DNA of 64,000 nucleotides from Dioscorea cayenensis subsp. rotundata (taxonomy: Eukaryota > Streptophyta > Magnoliopsida > Dioscoreales > Dioscoreaceae). The stretch lies in the NCBI RefSeq assembly GCF_009730915.1, contig NW_024088473.1:34020-98019 (forward strand), read 5' to 3'. Each line of letters opens with the position of its first letter. Position 1 is the first letter of the stretch. This document shows, piece after piece, positions 33,238 through 49,194 of this stretch. A program made the translations under genes and the position numbers. The notes beneath the pieces were generated by a model. The model did not search any database, was not told where the DNA came from, and was given only the letters and a program-made list of their open reading frames with translations.

Positions 33238-33640
33238 GTGCGATCTACGACCCTACGCTTCTCACCCTCCCGCGTGGTCCCGGACAGCGACTTCTTGGTA
33301 CACGTGTCGGTGTGTCAAGTGATTACCATGGTTTCCCCGAATGACACGATGACACGTGTATTAGAGTTTGGTGTTTGGGGTTGTGTTGGTGATGAAGAGG
33401 TGGTGTGGTCCCCGTCCGGTGGGGCGGTAAGCTTTTCCGCCACCATTGGGGTAGAGGCTTCGGTCCCGAGGTGGTCCCCAATGGAGGGGGTACGGGGTGG
33501 GGTGGAGGGGAGATGAAGGAGGACACGTGGCGAGATGATGTGGGTTGATAGGTGGTGATAGAGTGGTCCCGCGGACTAGTGGACCGATACCGAGGCAGTG
33601 CTGAGCGACCCTGCGGCGCAGGGCTATATATGGCCAATTA
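33238..33640. promoter_or_regulatory. GC-rich island with three CACGTG boxes and a TATA motif
   Basis: G-boxes CACGTG lie at 33301-33306, 33353-33358 and 33524-33529; the last is within ACACGTGGC, a strong ABA-response-type element. CTATATATGG at 33624-33633, both TATA-like and CArG-like, is followed by a CCAAT. Overlapping open frames of about 92-104 codons on both strands are Pro- or Gly-rich and unrecognised. It lies 1.2-1.6 kb upstream of the KNOX ATG, so it may be a distal promoter or belong to an unannotated transcript. Confidence 0.4.
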
Positions 33641-35531
33641 TTCAGAACTGATGAGCAAGAGATCCCTTAGTAATGGTTCGAAATATATATGTATTTTTTT
33701 AAATTTTTTTTTATGCTCCCATTCTTGTGTGTGTTTTTGAAGATAAACACTTATATTTGTTTTGGTTAATTTAATGATGATTTGAAGAAAAAAAAAAACA
33801 GATACGAAATACTATATGTTGTATTATGATGAATAATATAGGAAGTATATATAACTTTATAATTGAGAGTTGGTATTTTATTTTATTTTTCGTAGTTAGA
33901 TATAAAATTTTTAATTTAGTTACGTAAATATATACAAATATATTTATTTTAAAATTTTTATATTTGATAATTTATATACAATAATCAAAATTACAATAAT
34001 GAAACACAAGAGAGAAGAAAAAAAAAATTTCATCTATGCACAATTCCTTCACTTTGATTAGAAGTCAAAAAGATTTAAGTTTTTGGTAGTGAGCATGTAG
34101 TATCATGATTTTGCCCCATACTTTGTTTCAACATTTCTAGTTTGGATATTAAATTTTATTTCCTCGGAAAACAAAGAATTTAATGTAGCATATGTGTTGT
34201 CCATGTGAAAAAAAAAATTCAACAAGGAATTAGTCTTTTTTTAATTTACCGTAATTAACAGTTTTTAAAAATGCTTTTTATATATTTAATAAGTCATTAA
34301 AAAAACTTATATTTTCAATTGAATAGCCGTTATATTAAACTTTAAATAAATTATAGACCAATTTTCTTTATATATATAGATATATCAATCAAATAGTATT
34401 TTTTTTTAAAAAAAAATAAACTACTCATGTTAACAACATACACATACGATGGGTTAATACTTTAACCCATTTATACGCTCACTATATATGAATTGAGATT
34501 TGAATCCATTCTATTAATAAAAATACAAACATCCTGGACAAAACTCTGAATCTAATAAATCAAGAGATTGTTGACTCAATTAAATAGTTAAAATTTAAAA
34601 GATACACAAGATAACAACACTAATAAATAAACAATGTTTTTATCCTCTACACACTCTAAACTTGTACCATTTATGACCACGAACAAAGAGGATAACAAAA
34701 ACAAGCATTTAAAAGTGACTAAGGATTAGAAGATTAAATAGCACTAGAGCCATTGGGTCCACTTGTTATTGTGTTTCACTGATACGAATCTAGTGAATCA
34801 CTCCCAAGTGGTCCAAACATAATCCATCCGAGATTATTAAAGGGCTCTTTCATATCATATCATATCATATATAATCATAAACGAGTTATATATATATCTT
34901 TAAAACTTTTGTACTTATATAATAATTGAGGCGGTTCTTATGTAAAAATCTTAATTTCACAATAGTAAGTAATTATAATTTATGAATGTGTGTGTGTGTG
35001 TGTGAAAATTAGAAATTTTATAAAATATAAACATTAAAAATGACAGAGAAATTTGGAAATTTAGTATAATAATATCAACAAGATTGATAATGACAACCAC
35101 TAATATTACAATGAGTGAAATACACATGGAACTCCTTAATTCCAAAACATGGTGGGTATATCTAGATTATATCCGGTTCCTTATAATTTTTATTTGATCA
35201 TATAATTCTATAAACCAATCATTAATTATTTTTTATAAATTTAAAAATTGATATTTTTTATAAACCACAAATTTATATATTTATTGATATCATTGTACTA
35301 TGTATTTAAATAAAAATAAATAAGAGAAGTAAAACACATCCAAGACATGTTAAAACAATGACAAAACGAAAAAGGAATAAAGGCGACTTTCTCAATACTA
35401 ATACATCATGAATCATGACTAATTCGATTTGTAGAATAGTCATAAAGATATGAAATCTGCTTTGATGCAACTGTTCTCCATTAATCAAGTAGTTTTTATT
35501 AATTATACCGGATTAGATCAAATCTGTAACT
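33641..35531. other. AT-rich intergenic DNA
   Basis: Long A/T-rich stretch with short simple repeats, such as (TG)n at 34987-35003 and repeated ATATC near 34853-34870. No gene or element end recognised. Confidence 0.7.
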
Positions 35532-35534
35532 TAA

Positions 35535-36259
35535 GGCTTTGTTTGGTTGGGGAAGGGAGGAGGGGTGAGGGGGTGTTGAGGGGTGTGGGTGTTGTTTGGT
35601 TGAGGGAGTGAAGGGGAGTGAGAGGGGGTGAGGAGGGGTGTGAGAGGCACCCCTCCTCACCTCATAATCCACCTCCCAAATCGGGTCTTTTTGTGAGTGG
35701 ATGTTTATCGTTTTTTTAATTTTTTTAAATAACGCAAAAATACCATTAACGCCTTCACCTATACGTAGAATTCCTATCAGTATCCCAAGTAATTGTTTGT
35801 TTGGGGTTGTGAATATGTTTATCATGAGCATATTTTTTGTTAAATATGAAAAAAATAGGGTATGCTTGAATGATCATTGGGTGTTCACATTTTAACCAAT
35901 ATTTGTCAATTATAATCAAGATGTTATGACTCCTCATAATTTTTTTGTTCGAATAAATATTTTTTCCCTAATTATTGTGTGTGTTTTATAATGTTTATCA
36001 TATATTATATATTGTGTTATTATTATTATTCTACAATTGATTATTATATATATTATTACCTATTTTTATCAGTATGCAGGGCAAAAATAATCAAATCACA
36101 TTACACTCTTTCTCTCTCCTCCCCACTCCTCTTTTCAACTAAACAAAAAAAAATAAACTACTCCTCCACACCCCTTCATGAACCAAACACAATATTTTCT
36201 CAAACCCTCCATACTCCTCCCCTCACTCCCTCACTCCCCTCCTCGAGACCAAACAGGGG
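35535..36259. mobile_element. Tourist-like (PIF/Harbinger) MITE with G-rich arms
   Basis: 725 bp flanked by TAA (35532-35534 and 36260-36262). The left end starts GGCTTTGTTTGGTTGGGG; the right end on the minus strand starts CCCCTGTTTGGTCTCGAGG. Both share the core TGTTTGGT and continue into G-rich arms (35547-35650) mirrored by C-rich sequence at 36115-36250. A 3-bp TWA duplication and a TTTGTTTGGTT terminus are typical of Tourist-type MITEs. No transposase. Confidence 0.7.
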
Positions 36260-36262
36260 TAA

Positions 36263-37888
36263 AAGTCACATGACAAAAATGCATCTTTTGATATCAAACA
36301 ACCAAAAAAAGACAAATTATACAATTAACCATTGTGGCCAATTTTTATTTTAGGGTTCAAACTTTAATTTAAATCAAAATGATTATCCAACTTCAATTTT
36401 ATTTCATCAAATGATTACACGAGACTTATTTTTAATGATATATATGTTTGAAATTATCTTATATGACACATTTTTTTATTATATTGATAATTCTATTTCA
36501 ATCGGTATAGAGAATTTCTTACATTACATCATCAAAAATATGTTAGAATTTTTTAGATGATTCTCTAGTAAAATAAAATTTAAACTGGATAACCATTTTG
36601 ATGCAACTTAAAGTTTAAACTTAAAAATAAAAAAATAGACACTATGGTTTGATACTTTATAAAAAAAAAACCCTGAAAATCTATTAAGGGGGAAAAGAAT
36701 GAAAATGAGAAACTGAAAATCCGCTTAAAAACCGAAAAAAGAGGAACACTTCTTTCTAACAATCGGGGACCTTTTTTTTGTTGGCAGGGAATGAAACAGT
36801 GAAATGAAAATATAATAAATAATTAAATAAACAGCACAAATAGCAGAGAGCATGGGGGTGACAATGTGACATGTACCCTTTTACAATCCCCACACAGTAT
36901 CTTTCTTTGCATGTGTTATTTTAGTATTGTTCACAATTATTTAAAAAAAAAAGATAAATCACTTAAATTAAAAACAAGGAGTTCATATTCATATTATTTA
37001 TTTGATTTGATTTATTTATTTTGTGTATATCACATCCCAATCTCTTCGCTTCTCTTTTATGCATTGGTTGACTTACTAAAAAGTAAAAATAATCATTGAA
37101 AAATCAGCAAATCATTGGCAACCTTAACTTTCAATATCTGTTTAAATATACTCGTTCAAGACTACTATAACAACAATTACCTTCAAAACATATATATATA
37201 TATATATCCAAAAACAACATTATTTAAAAAAAATCATGTATTCTATAATAAACAAATAATGGCCTAATGCTACAACCATTAACAGCAAAAAAGATTTTCA
37301 AAGTTTCAAGAGTGTTGTTGTTTGTAAAAAAGGAATATACATAAAATTATATATATATATATATATGCATTAAACATCACAGGCTGGTGTTTGCATGGCA
37401 TGGAAAAGTAGTCGGTGGGAGTGATGTGTGAAACATTAATTAGTTGCAAAGTTGCATGGCATGAAAAGGAAAGAAGAGAAGATATGAATACTAAACACAT
37501 GAATGATAAAAAGCATATATAATACGAAGGTTTACAGAGCTATATGGTTAGCCTATTGTCAAAGGACAGGGCTAGTCTCTGTCCAATGCAGCTCATCAGT
37601 CATCACAAACAGAGCAGCTCCTTCCCTTCACATATCACTGTCCATTCTAGAATGCATTTCCATTTCTCAACGACTTCCACTTTTTACTCGTCACGCTATT
37701 TATATCTTCATCATAACTCACTTTTTTTTTGTATTTATATTTATACTTCTAAGGGTTTCCTTTTTGTTTATTTTTTTAAAAAAACAATTACATGTCAGAC
37801 TTAAAATGGAATTTTGTAGTTCTGTAATTTAGTTACACACATATGTAAAGTACATAATATAGCCGAGCCATTAACGATTAATATTAAT
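36263..37888. other. AT-rich intergenic DNA
   Basis: (AT)n tracts at about 37189-37208 and 37350-37367. No coding sequence or RNA gene recognised. Confidence 0.7.
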
Positions 37889-37898
37889 ATTAAAAATT

Positions 37899-38393
37899 GA
37901 GTAAATTTTTTTCAGGTGAATACTTAAAGTTTAGCCTTATATTAGTTTGAGCACTAACTTTCAATTTATATCAAAATAAACACCAAATTTTAATTTCATT
38001 CCTCCAGCTGGATAATTGGAGATTTTCGGTCGATTTTTTGTGATATGAATGCCAAAAAGCTTTCGTTGATGCTCTGGGTCCACAACAACATGGCTACAGT
38101 ATTCTGTAGAGAAAGGAAAAAAAAAAAGATAATGGGAGAGAAGCTGACGTGTACGTCCCCACGTGACAAAAAACCACATTGATTAAGTGGCTTAATTGGT
38201 GAGTAGGTGACGTGAACCCAGAGCATCCACGCAAGCTTTCCAGCATCCACATCAGCAAAAATCCACCGGAAATCCCCAATTACCCAGCTAGAAAAATGAA
38301 ATTAAAACTTGATACTCATTTTAATACAAATTGAAAATTAGTACTCAAACAGATATAAGGCTAAACTTAGGTACTCACTGGAAAATTTTACCC
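37899..38393. mobile_element. Foldback MITE, Mutator-like
   Basis: About 495 bp with long inverted repeats of roughly 120 bp. The left arm contains TTTAGCCTTATATTAGTTTGAG; the right arm on the minus strand contains TTTAGCCTTATATCTGTTTG. Both continue to an AATTTCATT...CCAGCTGG-type block. Flanks ATTAAAAATT (37889-37898) and ATTAAAAACT (38394-38403) match at 9 of 10 positions, the duplication length typical of Mutator elements. The centre contains CCCACGTGAC at 38158-38167. Confidence 0.75.
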
Positions 38394-38403
38394 ATTAAAA
38401 ACT

Positions 38404-41400
38404 CATATGTTCCATGTGAGGTTGAGAATTAAAAAAATATAAAATAAATGATTTAAACTCATCCTATTATTCCCTATTTGACATATCAATATAAAACTCA
38501 TAATATGATATACTTCTGATCACCTATTGAAAACTCGCTTCATACATATGAAATTTTGAGTATTCTCTTGTTCTTCTAAATAAAATTGCCTGATAACAAA
38601 TCACTGTCTTAATATCTAATTGCATTTACCTACTAAGATTGGCTTCAATCTACTTTGCCAGGTTTTGTTAGAAATATTGTTTTCCAACCCTAGGTAGTCT
38701 CCACTCGCCTACTTATGTCTGTTCTTTACTGATAAAATCAACAAAACAATCATTGGGGACAACACTTAGTCATGAAAAATAATCTAATGGATTCCATTCT
38801 ATGATAACTATCACGGAATCAAGACGTGACTCATTCTTAACCATGATTTTGTAAATTTTATTTTTTATTTATCATATAATATAGAGATAAATTAGTAATT
38901 ATCTTAAAAGATGATTACCTTTGTTTTAAAAATCACTAAATTAAGACAATCCAACAGGTGATAATAATATCACGGAATCGTGTCTGCGAGATATTTTTTC
39001 TTAGTTATTTTTTCTTAGTTATTATAAAAAAAATACTCTATAAAAGAGATATATCAGTTATATTTTAGTCCGAAATGATCAAAACAAACAATGATTCCAC
39101 TTCAAGCATCACTGGTGGTCTTACCCCTTAAAAAAGAAAAAAATCTAGTAAACTTTAAGTGACATAGGGATACCAATGTCTTATGAGAGTATACTTGAAA
39201 ATGAGTTTTATAAAAAAATTATATACACGTAAATAATAACCTATATGTATACAGATCTAAAAGAGAAGTGAGTTTTGATGATGTGGACAGACAGGCATAT
39301 TGTTTTAAGGGCAAAAAGGACCTTTGGGCATCCTGAAAAGTAAGAACAAGTGATGAGGACTATCTAATGATACAACTTTGGATTTTACCATTCTGAGGCC
39401 CGCATTGGCCTAATCATTGTGGGGTTCACAACGTTTGTTTCATAGCTCTCAACAGTCAAGTTCTTCAATTTTTCATATTAACTTAATTTACTTTCTTATT
39501 CTTCTTAATGTTTTTAAGCTCATCATTCTCTTGACATGAAAAATTCAATTATCTAAAAAACAAATAAGCGGGAGTTTAATAATAAGACTCAAGAAACTCA
39601 TTTCAAATCAAATTTACGAGAGATAATTTTACGGACCTTTTTTCCCCCATTTACTGCTGCTGTGCTGCACTCATTTTTCAGCTCTGTATCCTACAAAATA
39701 GATTACTTGTGTTTAATAAAGTTTACAAAAGGGGGAAATAATTATTCATGCAATTTCAAAAATGAAGACTGAATCCCTGCTAAACCCTTTCATCCCCTGC
39801 CATTCTTTTATCTTTCTTATCCCCTATGGTCCCTCTTTGTCCTAACTCTGAGCAAAAGTATATCCCATTACCAACCCCACATTGTCCCTCTGCTCAAATC
39901 CTGACTCTGAGCAAAAAAATGCATTTGGAATCAATCAAAATCCTCTTCCTTTTGCAACCACAGGGACATACAGGCCTAGCCAGCTTTTGTCTCAATAGAA
40001 TGTCCAGAATCAAGAAAAGAGTTGGTCCAAAAATTGAGCCCTAAATTGGACATTTAGCTATAAAACACACAACTGATAGCAAGTGCCTAGATACACATCA
40101 CACAGTCCCTAGGGGGACCAAGTGATGTGTCTTTTCAATTGAGAATGGGTCAACTCAAATTAGCCACAAGACAAAGAAAAAGATGATAATGAATGTGCTG
40201 ATGTTTCATTGCATACCTTGAAAATTAAGGTTGAGTCCTTTTCCCACCATTACTCCTTTCTATAGTTCTACCTGTCTATTTGTCTGCCTGTTTGTCTGGA
40301 GATTTATTGTTGTTGCTGTTTTAGACCCTGTTTTCCCAATGGTTTTAATTGGATATCACAATTCAAAAGGTTCTTCTGCCAATCAAAATACATTCAAACA
40401 AAAGGGAATCAATTGATCCTTTCCTATTTCTAAAGCATAAGAAAATGCGGGAAGATTAATCAATAAGTACCATATCAGACAGCGATCTTGTTTTGCTGTA
40501 GCACAAGATAATATTCTTCTCATTCTCTGCTCCAATCCAAATGGGCAGTCACTTTTCTGGAACTACATCAGGCGTTGTCACCGAAAAAGTGTAGGATTCT
40601 CCATGTTTTCCCTTCAAACAGAAGAAAAGTAAAAGCTTTCAAACTTAACAATTAAGAAACAACAAAGCAATAGCAGCAACAAAATCAAGCAACTTTGCAA
40701 ACAAAATGATTATAATAATCAAACCACAAATCATGTCCTGACAATTGTAAGAAAATATTCATATGGAGCACACAGCTCATGGAGAAGACCCCAAAAGAAT
40801 CTAAATGAACTTGCTGTTCTGCCAATCAACAGGATGTCAAAGATAGTAACTGTAAGAGAGTACAACTCAAGAGGACAAAGAGTCTCAAAAGAATACATTC
40901 ATATGCAATCAGGACCATTCCTAAATCCCAGGTGGATTGTCAAAAGTTTGTCCAATATTTGGTAGCAAGAAGAATCACTTCACATTAAGGAGTTTAGCTA
41001 CTTTTGCCATCAGATCCACCCACAACTAATGCATGCTTCACCACTCAAGTAATTGCACCAGAACTAAGTGAAGGGGCCATTTTTCTCATCTTCTGCTCAA
41101 CCTCATTTCCAATTGGACATGGTAGAATTTAATCATACAAGGAAATTGCAAGATACTAGAGAATATCAATCAACATCATTCTCATCAAATAAAATATAAT
41201 TGTAAGAATAAAAATAAAAAAAAAGGCTATAACTTGACAAGAAACAAAAGCAGTGTGACAATTTATCTGCAGTTTTCATGTGCACCTGGCTTGCAAACAC
41301 ATCAAGTGGCTATCCTCGTGATGCCTTGTCTCTTTGTCCATCCCTAAATAGGCATTAGATGATCACTTATGGTATTTAGCATGCCACAATAATTATAAAA

Positions 41401-43341
41401 ATGTTCCTTGATTGTTAATGCCTCGTTGGGCAGTGCACTGGCTATAGGATCTCGATGTGATACAGATGCTTCTTGAGACACATACACATGGAATCTATTT
41501 GCTAGTGGGAAATCCATTTTACATACATATTATAAATCTGTTCAGTAGCAGTGAGAAATATTTAACTGAATCATAAATACACATCATCATAGCTATTTGC
41601 AGAACGAACATAGGCATTAGCCATTTGTTTTAACCTCACCAAATAAGCAAAAAATAGGACTCACTGTATGTGCAAGTTAAATAACAAGAAACATAAATAG
41701 GATTACTTCACCAGTGCTAAAATAGGTATAGCATTCTGGATCAATAACAACAATGAATGATGTAAAAAGAGATTATTTACATTAGGAGGATTTCTAGCTT
41801 AATATGCTTAAAGATGGTGCACTTGGATAGGCATAGCAATGCATTGGTACATCAGAACTTTGAAAAGTCTATCATATGAGCTTATTATTTCAATTAGAAA
41901 GACATTAGTATGTTTCAGTTCTAAAGCGCAAGAAGCACTCTAATGATACAATTAAATTGAAGTTTCAAATCAAATTTATAGACTAAAATTTTCTTATAAG
42001 CCCAGAATGCTATACCAAATTCCATACACTTCTAGAAGCAGCATCAAATTAACCTACTAAGTTAACCAATCATCTGGGCATAAACACAACCAAAGTTGTC
42101 ATTAGGCTTCAGGCTTAAATTGAACTATACTTTGATCCATCTAAAAAAAATCCATCAGCACAAAAACCATAGACCAGGATTTGGCTTCAAACTTCAAACC
42201 AAGCCATTATGTGCACCAGGCAGATAAATGGACTCGAAGTTAAAACTTCTGGCAGGCATATTGGCAATTAAAGAGTACAGCTGCACAGCAAATCAATAAA
42301 CTAAAATCTTAAAAGCCCATAACTTCATGAACTTGAGAGTGAGTATTTTGACAAAAAACTTTCAAAGGTATAATTTCTGCTCAACTGCCTAAGTGCAATC
42401 TTGGATACTAATTTGAGAAACTGAATGCAACTTAAGCAGGAAATTTTCATCAAACAACTCAAAAAGATGGCACGAGAAAAGTTGTACAGGTCACTTTATC
42501 TTTGAAGCACAAATTAAGGATAAATGTTTGTCAAAAGGTTATATGTCCAAATAAAATATGAAATAACAGACTACAGCAAGCATATCATAACAATCAATTT
42601 CACATAATGCCCCCAAAATGTTCTTATTCAGATTACGAAGAAAACTAATCCCAATGGGTAAGGCATTAAGATTCTAATGATCTGCAAATGAGAACCAAAA
42701 ACAAAATAATTTCAGGGATGCAAACCAAATTTGGCACGCTGGTTCAACTAATTGATTAATAAGCTTCACAGGAAACCATCTAACCTAACTACCACTCCAT
42801 AGCATTTGTTTTATGAATGACAACATTCTTGGTGTTCATGATCAAGCCAAACTTAGTTGCCACATACGCACGACGTGAATATGCATGAAAAGAGGCCCAA
42901 AGCCAATGCTTGTTCTTAGTAGGGCAGATGCTTTAGGCTGCAGAGGTGGTGAAGATGTCATGTTCAATGAGAGATAGCCTTATCATAAATTGAAAGGGAT
43001 AATAAATGCCAGCCTCTGGTGGAGCTAAAGCAGTTCAACTACGGTGATCACCCAATTTATTCAGTCATACATTTCATCAAAATGTACAAGAATCATCACA
43101 GCTCAATCATAATAACATTGGTAGAAGTCATGCAAGATATTAAAATGCATGATGTAGAAAAGAGCTGTAGACCAGAAGGAAGCAAACTTTCAGAGCATAC
43201 ACATTCTATAAATATCAACTAAAGCTAGAGTAGAGTTAATTACAAAACAATCTTAAAGGTAATCATCTTTTCCTCATAAAGGTATGTCAAAAAAGCACAT
43301 AATTAAATCTCACAGAAAAGTAACTAAAAACCAATGATAAT
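38404..43341. other. Long intergenic region downstream of DPM1
   Basis: About 4.9 kb without a recognisable gene, transposon end or structural RNA. The part from about 39800 to 43300 is less AT-rich and looks more like transcribed or UTR DNA than the part before it. The nearest gene end is the DPM1 stop at 43342, so its 3' untranslated region should start here. Confidence 0.5.
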
Positions 43342-46104
<2,763 letters not shown>

Positions 46105-46559
46105 CCTTCACTTCTAAACCCTTTGCAAATCCTTCCTCTTTTTCCTTCTTTTACCTATAAAAAAACCATAATTACGACGAATTCAACACGAAAAGGTATT
46201 CAAACTGCATATAAAACTGGCGCTCTTGATAGCGCAACGTAATTTCAATATAAAATCCAATATTTTCGCTCAAAATCCATGCAAGGCCGAGCAATTAAGC
46301 GAAAAATCGCAATTCGAACTACAAAATAAACATAAATCCACAAACTCGACACTGTGGATGAGACAGCAATCAAACGCATCTGAAATGGCGGATCTGATGC
46401 AATAGAAAGTTGAAATTGGGAAGCAAATCAAAGTGAAGCAAGACAAGATAGAGATCTTTGGCATAACGAAAGAAGGAAACCCTAGAAAACCATGGGAGCG
46501 AGTGGATACCTGAGAGATCGCAAGGGCGCAAGCGCGAAGGAGCTCGTCGTGCAAGGCTC

Positions 46560-48184
46560 GGAGCGCAAGCTATGTTGACAAAGACGAGGGTAGCGGAGTC
46601 GGGTTATCGGGTACTGGATTCATATCGGATTCGGGTTTAGATCCAAACTCCAAATTATACAGATCCGATTAGTAACAAGTATTACTGGGCTGTCCAACAA
46701 GACCTTCGGCCCAATGCATATAGGCCCAAGTCAAGTGTGTCATTTTATAGATGAATCCCTAAAGTTTATATAATTACATCAACACGCGTAAAATAATGTA
46801 CCAGTAGTTGGATTTCATATTAGATTAATTATTGTTATTATTTTTTTTTTATAAAAAAGACACCAATCCAGTCATCTCTAATTTAAGTAAAGACAAGGGC
46901 ATGCATAAGAGTTTGGTAATCTTAACAAACACTTGTGTCTTCATCTTAGATCAGTATTGCAAATTAATCATTAATCATTATGTTCATTTCATATTGTATT
47001 ACTTTCATCTTTTATGCATGTTTGTACATACATATATGTTATGAAATATATATATATATTTTTGAATTATTATTTTACCTCACATCTCACTGAAGATGGT
47101 GCAACCATGAGCATTAGAACCGCTTGCCCAATCAAAATATATTTTACATATCTTATTATCCAATATATTATGAATTTTTTTTTTTGTTTTTTTAACTTTA
47201 TTTATAAAGAGGTTTTGTATTTTTATAAGAGTCATGTTTCACTTTCTAGGCATCTGAGTCTACACTATTAACCAATCATTTTCTATTTCTTTCTTTGTTA
47301 TCTTTAAATCATGTTTTGTATCTTCTCCATTTCTATCTTTCCCTCCCTCATTTTTTTTTTTGAGAAAATCTTCCATCAATTCTTATATGCAATGCAAATT
47401 TTAGTTTGAATTATTTTAAAATTTTTTTTGGTAATGTTTATATTAAATATATACACACACTCACGTACTAATTAACAACAATAAAAATAATAATCTCAAC
47501 AAAGTGACTCACAGATTGAGAGTAATTTACATTTCATTTAACAAAAAATGATTAAATTAATCAAATATTAATTAATAAATATAAAAAAGGTGGATTGCAT
47601 GTGAGACGCATTTACACTTCTTTACCCACTACAATATCAAATTTATTATGTCTACCAGCTTAAAACATCCCATTAATATTTTCTCTTTTTTTTCTTTTTT
47701 TTTATAAAGCAATTCATATTTTCTTATATACTTTTTTTATTCACAACTTATATACATATATATATATAAATATAAATCTAATTTTACAAATTTTAGAAGA
47801 ACATAAAAATTGAGCCTGCATTTCCTAAAAAAAATCAATAATAATAATCAACTAATGTTGCAATCCCAACCAAAAAAAAAGATAAAACTTTGGAATTATC
47901 ATTATTTATTATTTTGCACATTTACTCATACCATCATCACAATTCACAAGCAAGAATGAATGAATTAATTAATTACTTAAAACAATAAAAAAAAATGAGG
48001 AATATAAAAGAAGGAAAAAATTAAATAAATCTCATGCTCATTTAACTTAAAAAAAAAAAAACAAAAAAAACAAACAGATCGAGTGAATTACCAAGAACAA
48101 ATTTCCCCCCAAAAAAAGTCTTTTTTATCTTCTCAAAAGAGTACAAACAAGATAATAAGAACAGCAAAGACAACAGATTACTGT
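46560..48184. other. AT-rich intergenic DNA
   Basis: Upstream of DPM1 and downstream of the small single-exon gene. Long A and T runs, (TA)n near 47049 and 47757. No further gene recognised. Confidence 0.7.
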
Positions 48185-48493
48185 TTACTCATCCAGACCC
48201 TCGATGCGGCGATCACCGGAAAAGCCATCTTTCTCTCCGGCAAGGAAGATCGGAAGGAAAGATGAAGAGGAGGAGGCCAGATCGGAGGCGGACATGGATA
48301 AAGGCACCCAGGAGCGGTGGATCGGGTAAGAGAGGCGGGAGGAGGAGGAGGAGGAGGAGGAGCAGGAGGCGGAGTGGTGGAGGGCGCAGCCGCAGTTGCG
48401 GTGGTAGGGACGGCGGCGGACGTCGGAGTCGAAGGCGGAGAGGGAGGCGTCGAAGAGGCACCGAAGCGGCCCGGAAGCCGCTTCGGTAGCCAT
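48185..48493 (-). CDS. Conserved small plant protein of unknown function (102 aa)
   Basis: Single exon, ATG at 48493, stop at 48187-48185. The N-terminus MATEAASGPLRCLFDASLSA and the motif RRPYHRNCGCALH match a small plant-specific family that I recall only as uncharacterised. The motif is followed by a Ser-rich run and then RLSYPIHRSW. The two close cysteines and two histidines of the motif might bind a metal; that is speculation. No signal peptide or membrane helix. The frame is open further upstream (to 48541), but the ATG at 48493 gives the family start. Strongly GC-rich compared with its surroundings. Confidence 0.8.
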   Translation of the reverse strand: MATEAASGPLRCLFDASLSAFDSDVRRRPYHRNCGCALHHSASCSSSSSSSSRLSYPIHRSWVPLSMSASDLASSSSSFLPIFLAGEKDGFSGDRRIEGLDE

Positions 48494-48595
48494 GCCTACC
48501 CTCTTTGTTGGATCTGGAGATGAGATTAAAAAAAAAACCAAAAGGAAATGGGAATTTTTGAGGGGGTGAGAAGAGATTGAGAGGAAGAAGAGAAG

Positions 48596-48605
48596 TATAT
48601 ATAAA
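48596..48605 (-). promoter_or_regulatory. TATA box of the 102-residue protein gene
   Basis: Minus-strand TTTATATATA about 105 bases upstream of the ATG at 48493, followed by a pyrimidine-rich leader. Confidence 0.5.
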
Positions 48606-48659
48606 GAGATGGAAAGAGAGGCAGGAGTTGGCCTTCCAGGCTGGTCAGCAGCAACAAGA

Positions 48660-48743
48660 AATAGAAATATTACAGCCTGGAGAACCTTTTTTAAATATAA
48701 AATTAAAAAAATAATATTTTTTTATAACTTTTTAATTTATTTG

Positions 48744-48785
<42 letters not shown>

Positions 48786-49190
48786 TATAATACTCAGAAT
48801 TAGTTTCTATCTCTCTTCTCATTTTATCCGTCTTAATTACAAATCTGTCACTCCACTAATCTTTTTACTCTTTCAAAAATGACCCAGATTTAGCTCTCTA
48901 TTTTTAATTTCTTACTCCCATCATGTGCTCTACTATTGAAAAATACGATTCGATAATTAGCCCTATTTTTAGAGTAGGGGAGGGACTAATTAGAACCATT
49001 TTCAAGAGTGGAGAGACTACTTGGGACATTTCTAAATAGAGGACCAGAGAAAGTGGAGGGCATCACTTCGGATATTATACCTTTATATATATACATGAAC
49101 ATCCATGAACCACAAACACAAAATCTACATACATACATATCAACAATTGAATTTCAGATGAAAAGTATCAGAAGTGGTCATGAATGTTTA
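48660..49190. other. AT-rich intergenic DNA with (TA)n
   Basis: Contains a (TA)n microsatellite at 48747-48783. No gene recognised. Confidence 0.7.
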
Positions 49191-49194
49191 AAGT

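Noticed and set aside
33323..33637. Pro-rich minus-strand open frame of 104 codons
   Set aside because: Low-complexity composition follows from GC-rich DNA; no recognisable protein and no clear promoter in that direction.
40540..40620. Possible small RNA precursor or coding piece on the minus strand
   Set aside because: No match to any conserved plant microRNA I know and no convincing hairpin by eye.
46270..46554. Minus-strand open frame upstream of DPM1, considered as coding exon or upstream ORF
   Set aside because: It starts at TTG, not ATG, and the region looks like a 5' leader exon plus intron.
48262..48523. Plus-strand Arg/Gly-rich open frames
   Set aside because: Shadow frames opposite the conserved 102-residue protein gene.
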